NCBI GenBank assembly: GCA_965216535.1
Contig: OZ244175.1
Coordinates: 682,001-746,000 of the forward strand
Direction of reading: 5' to 3'
From: Hoeflea_A sp965216535
GTDB lineage: Bacteria > Pseudomonadota > Alphaproteobacteria > Rhizobiales > Rhizobiaceae
DNA: 64,000 nucleotides
Below are positions 26,201 to 34,595 of the stretch, piece after piece. The position numbers and the translations under genes are program-made. The notes beneath the pieces were generated by a model that saw nothing but the letters and a program-made list of their open reading frames with translations, did not search any database and was not told where the DNA came from. The number at the start of each line of letters is the position of its first letter. Position 1 is the stretch's first letter.

Positions 26201-28354
26201 GTCCGTCACACTTGTTCGCGCCAATGCGACCTCGATCTCATCCGCGGAATCCTCGATCAGTCCGATGAGAGCGTCCTTGAAGAAGCGCCTCAGTGCTTCG
26301 ATTACCGAGGAAAACTCCATTGAAAAGCTGAGGTGTACAAAAAATGCGGAGTGATGGCGTTGCAGTTCGCCTTTGGAGTTTCCGTCGGGAAAGATTGAGT
26401 TGTAAATGAATAGACCATTCTCGTCGGACTGTCTGAGAATGTTCAAGAGTGCTCCCTTGCCACCACCGCGAGGCACTTGCATGCGCAGAATCCGCGGACC
26501 TGTGCCGTCAGGCTGCGAAAGCCTCGCGACTACATCGGCTTCAATGGCCTGTTCTTTCATCCACTTGAGCATCTTCACGTCGTAGTCATCAGGATTTCCG
26601 TCGGACGCGTGTAGGGTTCGGTGGCGAACAAAAAGAGGACGTTTTGCGTCCTTCGGCTTGTTGGCGTCATGTGGACAATAGAGTGCCGGGTACCTGGCCC
26701 GTCTCTGACGCGGCGGTTGACGCCAATCACTCCACCATTGGTCACGCTCGCCCGCCAAATCTGTGAGCGCTCTTTCCAGAGCGCGGCTCCACATCTCGGT
26801 CTGCAGAGCTTGAGCGTAAGTCTTCAATTGTTCTTGTTGCTTGGTATTGAGCTTATAGTTTCCTCGTTTCCATTTTCCCTCTAGTGTCTTCGTGAGCGCT
26901 TGGAAGACTTCTTTCTGCTCTCTGACCTCATCAGGCGTTTTGAGCAGACCGTCAGTCATTTCACACAAATCCACCATTCGCTCAGTCTGAGCTATTAGGG
27001 CGGCCAGCCATTGTTTATTTTGTTTTGGCGTTGCGGCAATCATGGCGAATAGCCGGTAGTCGCGTAAGACTTGGCCCCCGTAGTAGATGGCAAATACACC
27101 GTATTGAGCCCTCAAATTCAGTGCCCGCGAATTGTCGGCAATCCGGTCTTTGAAATTGGCTTGGGTGTTCACCGGATTCGTAGTTTCATTTTCCTGATCC
27201 TTAGTTTTGTTATCCGGATCCGGAAATTTGATAACCGACTCCACATATTCAAGCGCGACTCTGTCATTGTAGTGCGTTTTCAACGTGTTCAGACGATCTG
27301 CATCCGAGTAGTCGAGATCAAGAGTGGTCTGGTTCTCAATAAAAGCGTAGACGTGCCGCTTCGCGAAATCGGGGCTGCTGTCTTTGCTGACAAACTGTCG
27401 TAGAGGCCGGAGCATATCCGCCTCGGACATACCGACACCGACAAACAGCACATCATTGCCTGAGAAAATCGCAGAGAGTGCTTCTTCAAACGTGTCGCTC
27501 TGTTCATCTGGCTGGAGATAAGTGGCTTGATAGTCCTCCTCGGTCAGCACCAAGCTCTCGGGTTGGTCACAACGGCCATGGAGGTGAAAAACTTGGGCGT
27601 CAAAACTGGCCGGGTGCAGTGCAAAGTTGATGAGTTCACCAATGTTGTCCCTGTTCATGCAGACGCTAAGGACAGACCGGCGCATCCCATCGATGTATTC
27701 CACGCGATCAGGGCATCTGTTGTCATCGGGAGCGCACAGCTTTTCGAATTCGGAGCTTTCAGAATTGCTGAATGCTTGGCGCGCTCCTGTTGTGCGAAAA
27801 ATTCGACGGAACTCGCGTTCGATTTCAACATCGTAGTTGAGTGTCAAGAACCGAACGATCCCCAAATCCTTTAACATGGCGCGTATTGGATTGGCCGAAC
27901 CGCCAAGACCTCCAGGGGTCTGAAGATCTAGAAAAGTCGGTGGAGAGAGAGCTTGGTTTCGTTCTTCGATTGCTTCCACCCGCGACCTGCGGAACTTTCT
28001 GCTCATCGTCTGGCGTAACTCTTCTGAGAATCCAAGTCGCCGTGCCAAGGATTCCGCCGCAGCAACGCGCAAGGTTTCGGATCCTCCGGATGCATGGGAC
28101 AGAGTGTTGAGTTGCAGGCGTAGGTCGCGAGAACCAATCGATTCTCGTGCTTGCGCGCGTTCGGTAACTCTATCAACGGCTTCGCCAACCACTTCAGACC
28201 AATCTGGTTGACCGTAAGCGATTGTTGTTCCTGAGCCGACAAAGGCAACAACCCGACCCACATTTAAGGCCCTAGACAGGGCTAACCTACCACGGCTTTC
28301 AATACTCTCTCGCGTTAAGTGGGATTCTATGTATGGTCGTCGGTGTGTGTACAT
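23255..28354 (-). CDS. Giant SIR2-like / P-loop-like / TPR protein, candidate NAD-depleting defence protein
   Basis: A 1699-residue protein. The SIR2-like module spans about 30-330: V-A-F-V-G-S-G (36-42), T-L-N-Y-D (171-175), F-H-L-H-G (256-260) and F-V-G-V-G-M-S-E-A-D (304-313), so NAD-binding and catalytic residues appear intact. A linker has W-W-S-D-W-R-Q-P-P-R-Q-R-R-A-R-Y (540-555). A P-loop-like V-P-R-G-G-G-K-G-A-L-L follows (627-637), then F-V-H-L-S-F-S-M-E-F-S-S-V and a Walker-B-like V-F-V-Y-L-S-G-L-D-L-L (791-801). The C-terminus (about 1400-1690) is a TPR-like helical array. The order matches the 2260-residue protein at 48568-55350. Lower G+C than its neighbours suggests transfer. 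NADase effector, NTPase switch and TPR sensor would fit an Avs/DSR-like anti-phage protein; that function is inferred. Confidence 0.75.
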   Translation of the reverse strand: MYTHRRPYIESHLTRESIESRGRLALSRALNVGRVVAFVGSGTTIAYGQPDWSEVVGEAVDRVTERAQARESIGSRDLRLQLNTLSHASGGSETLRVAAAESLARRLGFSEELRQTMSRKFRRSRVEAIEERNQALSPPTFLDLQTPGGLGGSANPIRAMLKDLGIVRFLTLNYDVEIEREFRRIFRTTGARQAFSNSESSEFEKLCAPDDNRCPDRVEYIDGMRRSVLSVCMNRDNIGELINFALHPASFDAQVFHLHGRCDQPESLVLTEEDYQATYLQPDEQSDTFEEALSAIFSGNDVLFVGVGMSEADMLRPLRQFVSKDSSPDFAKRHVYAFIENQTTLDLDYSDADRLNTLKTHYNDRVALEYVESVIKFPDPDNKTKDQENETTNPVNTQANFKDRIADNSRALNLRAQYGVFAIYYGGQVLRDYRLFAMIAATPKQNKQWLAALIAQTERMVDLCEMTDGLLKTPDEVREQKEVFQALTKTLEGKWKRGNYKLNTKQQEQLKTYAQALQTEMWSRALERALTDLAGERDQWWSDWRQPPRQRRARYPALYCPHDANKPKDAKRPLFVRHRTLHASDGNPDDYDVKMLKWMKEQAIEADVVARLSQPDGTGPRILRMQVPRGGGKGALLNILRQSDENGLFIYNSIFPDGNSKGELQRHHSAFFVHLSFSMEFSSVIEALRRFFKDALIGLIEDSADEIEVALARTSVTDEPPIVQFLRKWHKDHPGNPFLNASEPIDAWLEEDPGHSYGTFQHRVDRLRYFMSRYADLANWLDSSTGSYSRVFVYLSGLDLLCAANGEARNPMFRAFFRLMTGCGAKRVGEHVAKLPMDLVLVAGTMDPPIHYLSHEILVEKHDQEHKDPQQRQLAAHGFHYVKDREILLKRWPTAPRLDLKERYWLVKMGEKSSRDFCLFVRDELLRSVQERKYSRLRGSLANSVAMSTWVFGAIASLRVPATNSERERTAQKVFAEFDAAGARAGDPGIIDLAYTMMRDNVAIDNGVAWDRIKAVYSEEVPSSPRHFTIDTHFNNEQRIARRKDLIDLVLHHLTLFPMPVELRVLYGCDEIYARLKGDIRRKWREYHFPKGTSISPDKQLEARKKLRGNTRKAHLMELRDLLKVLVDRGFVLKVAPKSHTYDYNAVKDLDEGDETKLSTDDALVRYTVHARLREYLGHRMRLAVPDQGERNYFQVSLFSDQPRDIPTPTQDHYRMFRQIIDRQIRNVQNTLWCFYQLQDLRSGLELPEHNLELAEAGLSRRLTKAEGGVDETFASINAVPQRIRALYGLLRSGFSIGAISRLISFEDEANPDLPYERFRGWLRDVTNAAVGMHHTYDELLNVTGYKRSKKYDQYSRPARKGVDRHTVDFPEFSEMTSIELPVSTPLSQPLYRDEIGWLYNERGVISLVQGHLFDAIPLFEQALLVMRHGESDASGDPALHAATRRITLNLAVAQIERGNLFRARQMIEGLRLPDDFNTHAGSVVNWLCDGYLGLIDHLSGHIEPAIERYKTVIERADSRQMLRAVSIFNRHLGDLYRRMGDESEAIKRINLAISAAMQSEQRDILHMARLSLVYALHCQENGESEEVLQYTHRCLRYARRMGAPRLETMALKLQAQLMLQRGERVLAGRVATEAAGLSSRIGMRLHKLSALSVYADALEKRQQFGLARQVLSEARGEAENRGYQTLAGELSDKIARLP

Positions 28355-28721
28355 ATCAACGGCGGTTCTTTATTTCTTAAGCGTTTTGAATTTCAGTATT
28401 AATGCGTATACCCAAAAATATCCTCGATCAACGATGAATTTATGCTCTAACCAATTATGGAAATATTCTGTTGTGCCTCAATCAATTTTCAGTATGGCGG
28501 ATTGTCAAACGCACAGCCCTTTGTGAGCGCATTTATTAAGATAACAATCCTAACTTTAGTGCATTCGAAATCGAGAAATCGCGGCGGGGCTCGGGAACTG
28601 CCATTATCCCCGCCCGATCCGATTTGCTTGATGGGCGACCATCTCAAACCTCAACGCTCCACTTGCGTCGTGTCAAACGAAGTGAAATGGTCGGGGCCTG
28701 TGTTTCACGAGAGCCCATCCC
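28355..28721. other. AT-rich intergenic region, no supported gene
   Basis: This 367-bp divergent gap separates the giant SIR2-like gene and the LysE-type exporter. The left 200 bp are clearly AT-rich like the giant gene, while the right part returns to host-like composition. This looks like one boundary of acquired DNA, but no flanking direct repeat was found. Confidence 0.5.
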
Positions 28722-29333
28722 ATGAGTTTTGAATACCTTCTGACCTCCCTGATTGTCGTTTTATTGCCCGGCACCGGTGTTATCTACACGCTGGCCTGGG
28801 GGCTGGGGCGTGGTGTACGGGCTGCGTCCTGGGCAGCACTCGGCTGCACTTTCGGCATCGTGCCGCACATCGTTGCCAGTATCGTCGGTCTTGCAGCCTT
28901 GCTGCATGCCAGCGCGCTGGCCTTCCAGATCGTCAAATTTCTTGGTGTTGCCTATCTGCTCTACATGGCCTGGAGCGTTTTGCGGCAGTCGGGGCCGTTG
29001 CAGGTAGCGGAGGAGAAGTCAGAGCCGGCGGTGTTGCGCATCGTCTTTAATGGCTTCCTGCTCAACATACTCAACCCCAAATTGTCGCTGTTCTTCCTGG
29101 CCTTTCTGCCGCAATTTGTGCCGGCAGCTGCCGTCAATCCGACGCTCGACATGCTCGTGTTGGCGCTGGTCTTCATGGCGCTCACCTTTGTCGTCTTCAT
29201 CGGCTACGGGCTGTTTGCCGCGGCAACCAGGTCCTATCTCGCCGCGAAACCACAGGCCATGACCTGGCTGCGGCGTAGCTTCGCCGGTGCCTTTGGGCTT
29301 CTCGGCTTGCGGTTGGCGTTCGCCGATCGTTAG
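28722..29333 (+). CDS. LysE/RhtB-family amino-acid exporter
   Basis: A 203-residue integral membrane protein with about six hydrophobic segments. L-L-P-G-T-G-V-I-Y in the first segment and G-F-L-L-N-I-L-N-P-K-L-S-L-F-F-L-A-F in the middle are the family's conserved loops. These exporters remove amino acids, homoserine-like lactones or other small zwitterions by proton exchange. It is followed 51 bp later by a small EthD-like protein, and the two may share a transcript. Substrate unknown. Confidence 0.85.
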   Translation: MSFEYLLTSLIVVLLPGTGVIYTLAWGLGRGVRAASWAALGCTFGIVPHIVASIVGLAALLHASALAFQIVKFLGVAYLLYMAWSVLRQSGPLQVAEEKSEPAVLRIVFNGFLLNILNPKLSLFFLAFLPQFVPAAAVNPTLDMLVLALVFMALTFVVFIGYGLFAAATRSYLAAKPQAMTWLRRSFAGAFGLLGLRLAFADR

Positions 29334-29384
29334 TCGACTGATCTTTTTGAAAGCCAACTCACTCAAACACAGACGGAGTCACCC

Positions 29385-29693
29385 ATGAGCTTTTCACTTC
29401 AGGTCCTCTATCCGACCGCAAACGGCACCACCTTCGATCATGACTATTACCTGTCCAAGCATATGGACATCGTCCATGAGCATATGGGACCGCATGTTGA
29501 ACGCAGCGTGGTGACAAAAGGGCTCGCCGGAGGGCCAAACGTTCCTGCCGGTTATCATGCCATTGCGACATTTGTTTTCGCCGATCAGGCGGCGCTTGAT
29601 GCAGGCATGGCCGCTTCCGGGCCGGCGGTGAAGGACATTCCGAACTTCTATAGCGGTGAGCCGCAGGTTCTCGTCGGCGAGGTAACCGCATAG
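29385..29693 (+). CDS. EthD-family small protein
   Basis: A 102-residue protein with the EthD pattern: an initial strand, H-D-Y-Y-L-S-K-H-M as the first helix, and F-V-F-A-D-Q-A-A-L-D-A-G later in the chain. EthD proteins are dimeric alpha-beta barrels, found with ethyl-tert-butyl-ether degradation and in many unrelated catabolic settings; their exact chemistry is often unknown. It lies after the LysE-type exporter and convergent with the LysR-type regulator gene. Confidence 0.8.
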   Translation: MSFSLQVLYPTANGTTFDHDYYLSKHMDIVHEHMGPHVERSVVTKGLAGGPNVPAGYHAIATFVFADQAALDAGMAASGPAVKDIPNFYSGEPQVLVGEVTA

Positions 29694-29709
29694 CCGATTT
29701 TCGGTCGAC

Positions 29710-30633
29710 TCAGGATCGGTCCGAAATTGAAGCGATGCAGAGCCTGCTTTCCGTGAGGATCCAGTCGCGGAATGTCTGGACCTCCGGCCGCAAGGTGCTG
29801 CCCTGACGGATTGTCAGGCAATAGGGCTGGCTGAGGGGCATGGACCTTTTCAGAGGTCGGACAAGCCGACCCCGGTCCAGTGCGTTGGCGACGAAAATGC
29901 CCTGACCAAGTGCAACACCCAAGCCGTTCGCGGCGAGTTCGATCGCGGTATGCGAGGCGTTTGCAACGATGCCACCTTCGAGCGCGCGGCTGGATTGGCC
30001 TCCTATGGTCTCCAGGAAACTCCCCCAGGTCGGGAAGATTGCCGCGGCCGGCCCCCATTCCGTGTGTATCAGCCGCACGCTGGAGAGATCCGCGGCCGAG
30101 CGTATCGGGCCGTACCGTCTCAGGAATTCAGGCGAGCACACCGGGTAGACGCTGTCCTCCGTGACAGTCTCTGCAGCGTGAGCCGGATAGTGGAACGGCC
30201 CGTAGGTGAGGCGGACATCGATCCGGTCGTGGTCGAAATCGACCGGATCCTCGTCGCCCCTCAATGCGATATCCATTGAACCGTGCCGGTCAAGAAACGC
30301 CGCCAGCCGCGGCGCCAGCCAGCCGGTTGCCATGGAGGGTGGTACCGACACCGTCAGCCGGGCCCGTCGCGGCGATCCGCTCAACTGCTGCGCCACGCCA
30401 CTGATCTCCTCGAAGGCTGCCGAGAGTCTCGGAAGCACTTCGCGCCCGGCCTCTGTCAGTGCGATGCCGCGATTGGCGCGGCGAAACAGCTGCCTGCCAA
30501 GTTGCGTCTCCAGACCGCGGACCAACTGACTGACCGCTGCCGGCGTCACGGCCAGCTCACCGGCGGCAGCAGCAAAACTGCCGGTCCGGGCAGCGGCCTC
30601 GAAAGCCTGCAGGCTGCGCAAAGAAGGCGTCAT
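29710..30633 (-). CDS. LysR-family regulator (GcvA-like)
   Basis: A 307-residue protein with an N-terminal LysR helix-turn-helix (L-R-S-L-Q-A-F-E-A-A-A-R-T-G-S-F followed by A-A-A-E-L-A-V-T-P-A-A-V-S-Q) and the LysR substrate-binding domain. P-A-A-V-S-Q-L-V-R-G-L-E and the spacing resemble the GcvA/AmpR group. It is divergent from the fatty-acid desaturase gene across about 100 bp of AT-rich sequence, the usual place for a LysR-controlled target, so the desaturase is the likely regulated gene. Confidence 0.9.
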   Translation of the reverse strand: MTPSLRSLQAFEAAARTGSFAAAAGELAVTPAAVSQLVRGLETQLGRQLFRRANRGIALTEAGREVLPRLSAAFEEISGVAQQLSGSPRRARLTVSVPPSMATGWLAPRLAAFLDRHGSMDIALRGDEDPVDFDHDRIDVRLTYGPFHYPAHAAETVTEDSVYPVCSPEFLRRYGPIRSAADLSSVRLIHTEWGPAAAIFPTWGSFLETIGGQSSRALEGGIVANASHTAIELAANGLGVALGQGIFVANALDRGRLVRPLKRSMPLSQPYCLTIRQGSTLRPEVQTFRDWILTESRLCIASISDRS

Positions 30634-30732
30634 TCAGAGCACCGATAGACAAGTTTTTCTTTTCTATAAGTCAAAAATCATCGTTTTTCAGCAAAATTTC
30701 TTTGAATTAGATTGGCCTGGAAAGGACTCTCG

Positions 30733-31626
30733 ATGGACCACAGGGAATTTCTGAAAACGCTTCCGTTGGATGAACGCCAGCGGCTCAACGCCAGGTCAGA
30801 TGCCGTCGGGCTGATCCATCTTGCAGCCCATTGGGGCCTGATCCTGTGCGTCGGAAGCCTGATTGTCCTGAAAGTTCCAGGCTGGCAGGTGCTGGTTCCC
30901 GTTCAGGGCATCCTGATCGTCTTCCTGTTCACGCTGCTGCATGAGACATGCCACATGACGCCGTTCGAGACTGCCCGTCTCAACTCGGTCGTGGGCAAGG
31001 TTTGCGGTTTTCTGCTGTTTCTGCCGCCCACCTGGTTCCGTTATTTCCACTTTGCTCACCATCGCCACACCCAGGACCCGGATCTCGATCCGGAGCTTGC
31101 GGAAGCCAAGCCGGAGACCTGGTCCGAATACGTCGTCCATGTTTCCGGAATTCCGGTGCTGTTTGGACAGGTGAAGACGCTGGTTCGCAATGCGCTTGGC
31201 CTGTGTGATGACAGCTTTGTGCCGCAACAGCGGCGGGGTGCGATCGCGACTGAAGCGCGCCTCATGCTGGCTGTGTATGCTGCCGTCGCCGTTGTCGGCT
31301 TTGCCTGGAATGTTTCCGAGATCCTTGCCGTGTGGATCGTGCCCATGCTGCTGGGCCAGCCGTTTCTGAGGCTTTACCTGTTGGCCGAGCACGGCCGCTG
31401 TCCGCAGGTGGCCAACATGTTCGAAAACACGCGGACGACTTTCACCAACAGCATCATCCGAAAGCTCGCGTGGAACATGCCCTACCACGCCGAGCACCAC
31501 GCCTGTCCGACGGTGCCGTTTCACCGACTGCCGGAGCTGCACAGGCTGACGCAACCGCATCTGCGCGAAACAGAAGACGGCTACGGGCGGTTTCAACGCA
31601 AATTTGTGTCCGAGTTGTCGCGCTGA
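30733..31626 (+). CDS. Membrane fatty-acid desaturase-type di-iron enzyme
   Basis: A 297-residue membrane protein with three histidine boxes, H-E-T-C-H (70-74), H-F-A-H-H-R-H (106-112) and H-A-E-H-H (252-256), that bind two irons. The ATG at 30733 has an AAAGGA site and is preferred to a TTG seven codons upstream. The family includes acyl desaturases and hydroxylases of other small molecules, so the substrate is open. It is divergent from a LysR-type regulator and ends 12 bp before the convergent GntR gene. Confidence 0.85.
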   Translation: MDHREFLKTLPLDERQRLNARSDAVGLIHLAAHWGLILCVGSLIVLKVPGWQVLVPVQGILIVFLFTLLHETCHMTPFETARLNSVVGKVCGFLLFLPPTWFRYFHFAHHRHTQDPDLDPELAEAKPETWSEYVVHVSGIPVLFGQVKTLVRNALGLCDDSFVPQQRRGAIATEARLMLAVYAAVAVVGFAWNVSEILAVWIVPMLLGQPFLRLYLLAEHGRCPQVANMFENTRTTFTNSIIRKLAWNMPYHAEHHACPTVPFHRLPELHRLTQPHLRETEDGYGRFQRKFVSELSR

Positions 31627-31638
31627 GGTTGGACGGCC

Positions 31639-32322
31639 CTACTCCCATTCGACGCTGCCGGCGGCGGCCAGCAGATGCGAGCGCATGACGCTTGCGGCCC
31701 AGTTGGGAGAGCGGGCGCGCAGCGCTTCGGCCATCTCACGATGATGCAGTGAGCTGCGCTGCAGATCGCGTTCGGAGTACATCTTGTAGGTGCGGAACAC
31801 CAGCGCCATGTCGATGGTCATCGAGATCAGCCGTGCCAGCCTGTCGGACTTCGCTGCCTCGATGATCAGTTTGTGAAAACGTTCATTGGAATCCGACAAC
31901 ACGCGGAAATCCTCGTCGCTGCGTGGCGGCGTGTGGTCAATCATGAGTTCGGACAGGCGCCCAAGCTCCTCGATCTGCTCATCGGTGGCCAATCGGGCAG
32001 CACGCTCGATGGCGTAGGATTCAAGCATGGCCCGAATGTTGAAAACCTGATCGATTTCGTCGCGTGTCCATTCAGCAACGCGGAAGCCGCGGCCGGTACC
32101 GGCGGCGATCAGACCTTCCATTTCAAGGCGCCGCAAGGCGTCGCGGATCGGTGTGCGGCTGATACCGAAGCGCTCCGACAGCATCTGTTCCGTCAGCCGC
32201 TGGCCGCCGGCAAACTCGCCTGATGCAATTGCCTGGCGCAAGGCCCCATAGGCATGCTCACTCGCTGACTGGCCAGCCGGTGGCGCGGTGTCGGCCTTGG
32301 TCTTCGCCGTCATGCTGGTCAT
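31639..32322 (-). CDS. GntR-family regulator (FCD/FadR subfamily)
   Basis: A 227-residue protein with an N-terminal winged helix (L-S-E-R-F-G-I-S-R-T-P-I-R-D-A-L-R-R-L-E) and a C-terminal all-helical FCD domain with candidate metal-binding histidines in the N-E-R-F-H-K-L-I and S-L-H-H-R-E-M regions. Its start overlaps the stop of the HMG-CoA-lyase-like gene by 4 bp (ATGA), so the lyase and its regulator are made together. The divergent CoA-transferase/hydantoinase operon is its likely target; a TTGTATACC box at 33256 is a candidate operator. Confidence 0.92.
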   Translation of the reverse strand: MTSMTAKTKADTAPPAGQSASEHAYGALRQAIASGEFAGGQRLTEQMLSERFGISRTPIRDALRRLEMEGLIAAGTGRGFRVAEWTRDEIDQVFNIRAMLESYAIERAARLATDEQIEELGRLSELMIDHTPPRSDEDFRVLSDSNERFHKLIIEAAKSDRLARLISMTIDMALVFRTYKMYSERDLQRSSLHHREMAEALRARSPNWAASVMRSHLLAAAGSVEWE

Positions 32323-33212
32323 GCCGCCACCGGCGGAAAGACACCTGCCTTCATGAGCTGGCCGGGCTGCGGCCTCTCAAGCACGCCCTCGATCCACAAC
32401 GCCGCGTCAATCGCGCCTTGCAGGTCGATCCCGGTCGCAACACCTGAGCGGTCGAGCATGTAGACCAGGTCCTCCAGAGGAATGTTGCCCGTCGCCTTCG
32501 GCGCGAACGGACATCCGCCGGTCCCGGCCAGGCTGGCGTCGAGAGATGCCGCTCCGGCCTCGACGGCTGCCCAGGCATTGGCCAGCCCGGTATTGCGGGT
32601 GTTGTGGAAATGGCAGCGGACCGGGATCTCCGGAAATCGTTCCCGCACGGCGGCAACGCGCTGCGAAACCTCGCCCGGGCTGGCGACGCCGATCGTGTCG
32701 GCCAGGCCGATTTCGTGCGGATCGTCGCGTGCGACCGCATCGATGACGGAAAGCAATCGGTCGAGCGGCACTTCACCTTCGAAGGGACAACCGAAGGCCG
32801 CGCCGATGGTTACTCCGGCGCGAATACGATCGCGAGCGGCTGAGGCAATCTCGGTCCACGCCGCGACAGTTTCGAACGTGTCGGCGCCCTGGTTCCTGCG
32901 ATTGAAGGTATCCGTGGCAACGACGACGAAATTGATCTCGTCAAGCGCCGTTTCGACCGCCCTGTCGAAGCCCCGCCGATTGAGCACCAGACCGATCAGG
33001 GTGACATCCTCGCGGCGTGGCAGGGCGGCGATCAACTCCTCGGCTTCGGCCATTTGCGGAACCCGCTTCGGATTGACGAAACTCGCCACTTCCAGACGCC
33101 GGATCCCGGCGTCGATGCTCTTCGAAATCAGCACCCTTTTCTCGTCCAGAGACAGGATCCGTTTTTCGTTTTGTATACCGTCACGTGCCGTAACATCCAC
33201 CAATTCGACCAT
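32319..33212 (-). CDS. Hydroxymethylglutaryl-CoA lyase-like aldolase
   Basis: A 297-residue TIM-barrel lyase. R-D-G-I-Q-N-E at the N-terminus carries the catalytic Arg and metal-binding Asp, C-H-F-H-N-T carries the metal-binding His pair, and G-T-G-G-C-P-F-A-P-K-A-T-G-N holds the active-site Cys loop. It cleaves HMG-CoA to acetyl-CoA and acetoacetate, or a related 3-hydroxy-acyl-CoA. A frame extending upstream adds 24 residues with no homology and was not used. The divergent class III CoA-transferase would supply a CoA ester, so activation of a dicarboxylic acid followed by cleavage is plausible. Confidence 0.88.
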   Translation of the reverse strand: MVELVDVTARDGIQNEKRILSLDEKRVLISKSIDAGIRRLEVASFVNPKRVPQMAEAEELIAALPRREDVTLIGLVLNRRGFDRAVETALDEINFVVVATDTFNRRNQGADTFETVAAWTEIASAARDRIRAGVTIGAAFGCPFEGEVPLDRLLSVIDAVARDDPHEIGLADTIGVASPGEVSQRVAAVRERFPEIPVRCHFHNTRNTGLANAWAAVEAGAASLDASLAGTGGCPFAPKATGNIPLEDLVYMLDRSGVATGIDLQGAIDAALWIEGVLERPQPGQLMKAGVFPPVAA

Positions 33213-33255
33213 TTTCGCCCGAAATCGCCTCTTTTCTTTTTGAGAAATTGAGTTA

Positions 33256-33264
33256 TTGTATACC
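33256..33264. promoter_or_regulatory. TTGTATACC box, candidate GntR operator
   Basis: ATTGTATACC resembles the palindromic TTGTATACAA class of sites used by several FCD-type GntR repressors. It lies in the divergent promoter region, 44 bp before the lyase start and about 105 bp before the CoA-transferase start. Confidence 0.45.
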
Positions 33265-33368
33265 GAAAGAGCGCAAGAACACAATGGGACGCGCCGGGCT
33301 GCTTGCCGCCCAAGGGAGGAAATTCATCAGGCAAGTCGATTTGAGAACTATGAGGATGGACTGCGGAC

Positions 33369-34583
33369 ATGTCGCAAAATGATGGCGGGCGTCACGGCCC
33401 GCTGCAGGATCTACGCGTGCTTGAAATGGGTCAGCTCCTTGCCGGTCCGTTCTGTGGCCAGCTGCTTGCCGATTTCGGAGCAGACGTCATCAAGTTCGAG
33501 CAGCCGGAGGTTGGCGATCCGATGCGCCAATGGGGCCGCGAAAAGCCCCACGGCAAGTCGCTGTGGTGGCCGGTGGTGGCGCGCAACAAAAAGTCGGCGA
33601 CGCTCAATCTGCGTACCGAGGAAGGCCAGACAATCATTCGCGATCTGGTGGCGAAATCCGACATTCTGCTGGAGAATTTTCGCCCGGGGACGCTGGAGCG
33701 GTGGAACCTCTCCTACGAGGCGCTGGCCGAGATCAATCCGCGCATCATCATGGTCCGGGTGACCGGGTTCGGTCAGACCGGACCATACGCAAGTCGCGCC
33801 GGCTATGGCGCAATCGGCGAGGCGATGGGTGGGCTTCGGCATGTGGTCGGCGATCCGTCAACGCCGCCGAGCCGTATGGGCATTTCCATCGGTGATGAAC
33901 TGGCGGCCATCTATGCCACCATGGGCACGCTTATGGCGGTGCATGCGCGTGAGCGTACCGGCCGCGGCCAGGTGGTCGACAGCGCCATCTACGAGGCCGT
34001 GCTCGGCATGATGGAATCGCTGATCACCGAATACGACCAGGCCGGCTATATCCGCGAGCGAACCGGCGCCGTGTTGCCGAATGTCTCGCCATCCAACGTG
34101 TTCCCGACCAAGGACGGCAAACTGATGCTGATTGCCGCCAACCAGGATACCGTCTTCAAGCGGCTGGCCGCCGCCATGGGCAGGCCGGAGCTTGCCGATG
34201 ACGAACGGTATGCAACGCACGGCGCACGCGGCGCCCATATGCGCGAATTGGATGGACTGATCGCCGACTGGACCGGGACAATCGATCGCGATGAACTCGA
34301 ACAGCTGCTGCATGACCACGGTGTGCCCTGCGGGCTGATCTACAGGCCACCGGAAATGATGGCCGATCCGCACTTCCAGGCCCGTGAAGCGATTGTTGAA
34401 GTGCCGGATCCCGTGTTCGGCAAGCTGAAGATGCAGAATGTCGCGCCGCGCCTGTCCGAAACGCCGGGCGAGATCCGCCATGCCGGCCCGGAGCTCGGTG
34501 CTGACAATGAATACGTTTACCGGGAACTGCTTGATATTGCTGAGGGAACTTTGGAAGATTACCGACAGAGAGGGATCATATAG
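33369..34583 (+). CDS. Class III (CaiB/BaiF) CoA-transferase
   Basis: A 404-residue protein. L-E-M-G-Q-L-L-A-G-P-F-C-G at the N-terminus, E-N-F-R-P-G-T-L-E-R-W and the catalytic Asp in G-Q-V-V-D-S-A-I-Y-E-A are standard for the family. It moves CoA between carboxylic acids through an aspartyl-CoA mixed anhydride. It is the first gene of a plus-strand operon continuing into the hydantoinase genes, and divergent from an HMG-CoA-lyase-like gene. Similar enzymes act on hydroxymethylglutarate or glutarate; the substrate here is inferred only from this neighbour. Confidence 0.9.
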   Translation: MSQNDGGRHGPLQDLRVLEMGQLLAGPFCGQLLADFGADVIKFEQPEVGDPMRQWGREKPHGKSLWWPVVARNKKSATLNLRTEEGQTIIRDLVAKSDILLENFRPGTLERWNLSYEALAEINPRIIMVRVTGFGQTGPYASRAGYGAIGEAMGGLRHVVGDPSTPPSRMGISIGDELAAIYATMGTLMAVHARERTGRGQVVDSAIYEAVLGMMESLITEYDQAGYIRERTGAVLPNVSPSNVFPTKDGKLMLIAANQDTVFKRLAAAMGRPELADDERYATHGARGAHMRELDGLIADWTGTIDRDELEQLLHDHGVPCGLIYRPPEMMADPHFQAREAIVEVPDPVFGKLKMQNVAPRLSETPGEIRHAGPELGADNEYVYRELLDIAEGTLEDYRQRGII

Positions 34584-34595
34584 GGCGAAAATCGA

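Noticed and set aside
23199..28721. Flanking direct repeats around the first giant SIR2-like gene
   Set aside because: The flanks were compared by eye and no duplicated segment was found.
33171..33179. Second TTGTATACC box inside the HMG-CoA-lyase-like gene
   Set aside because: It encodes the conserved D-G-I-Q-N-E motif on the other strand, so the match may be forced by coding.
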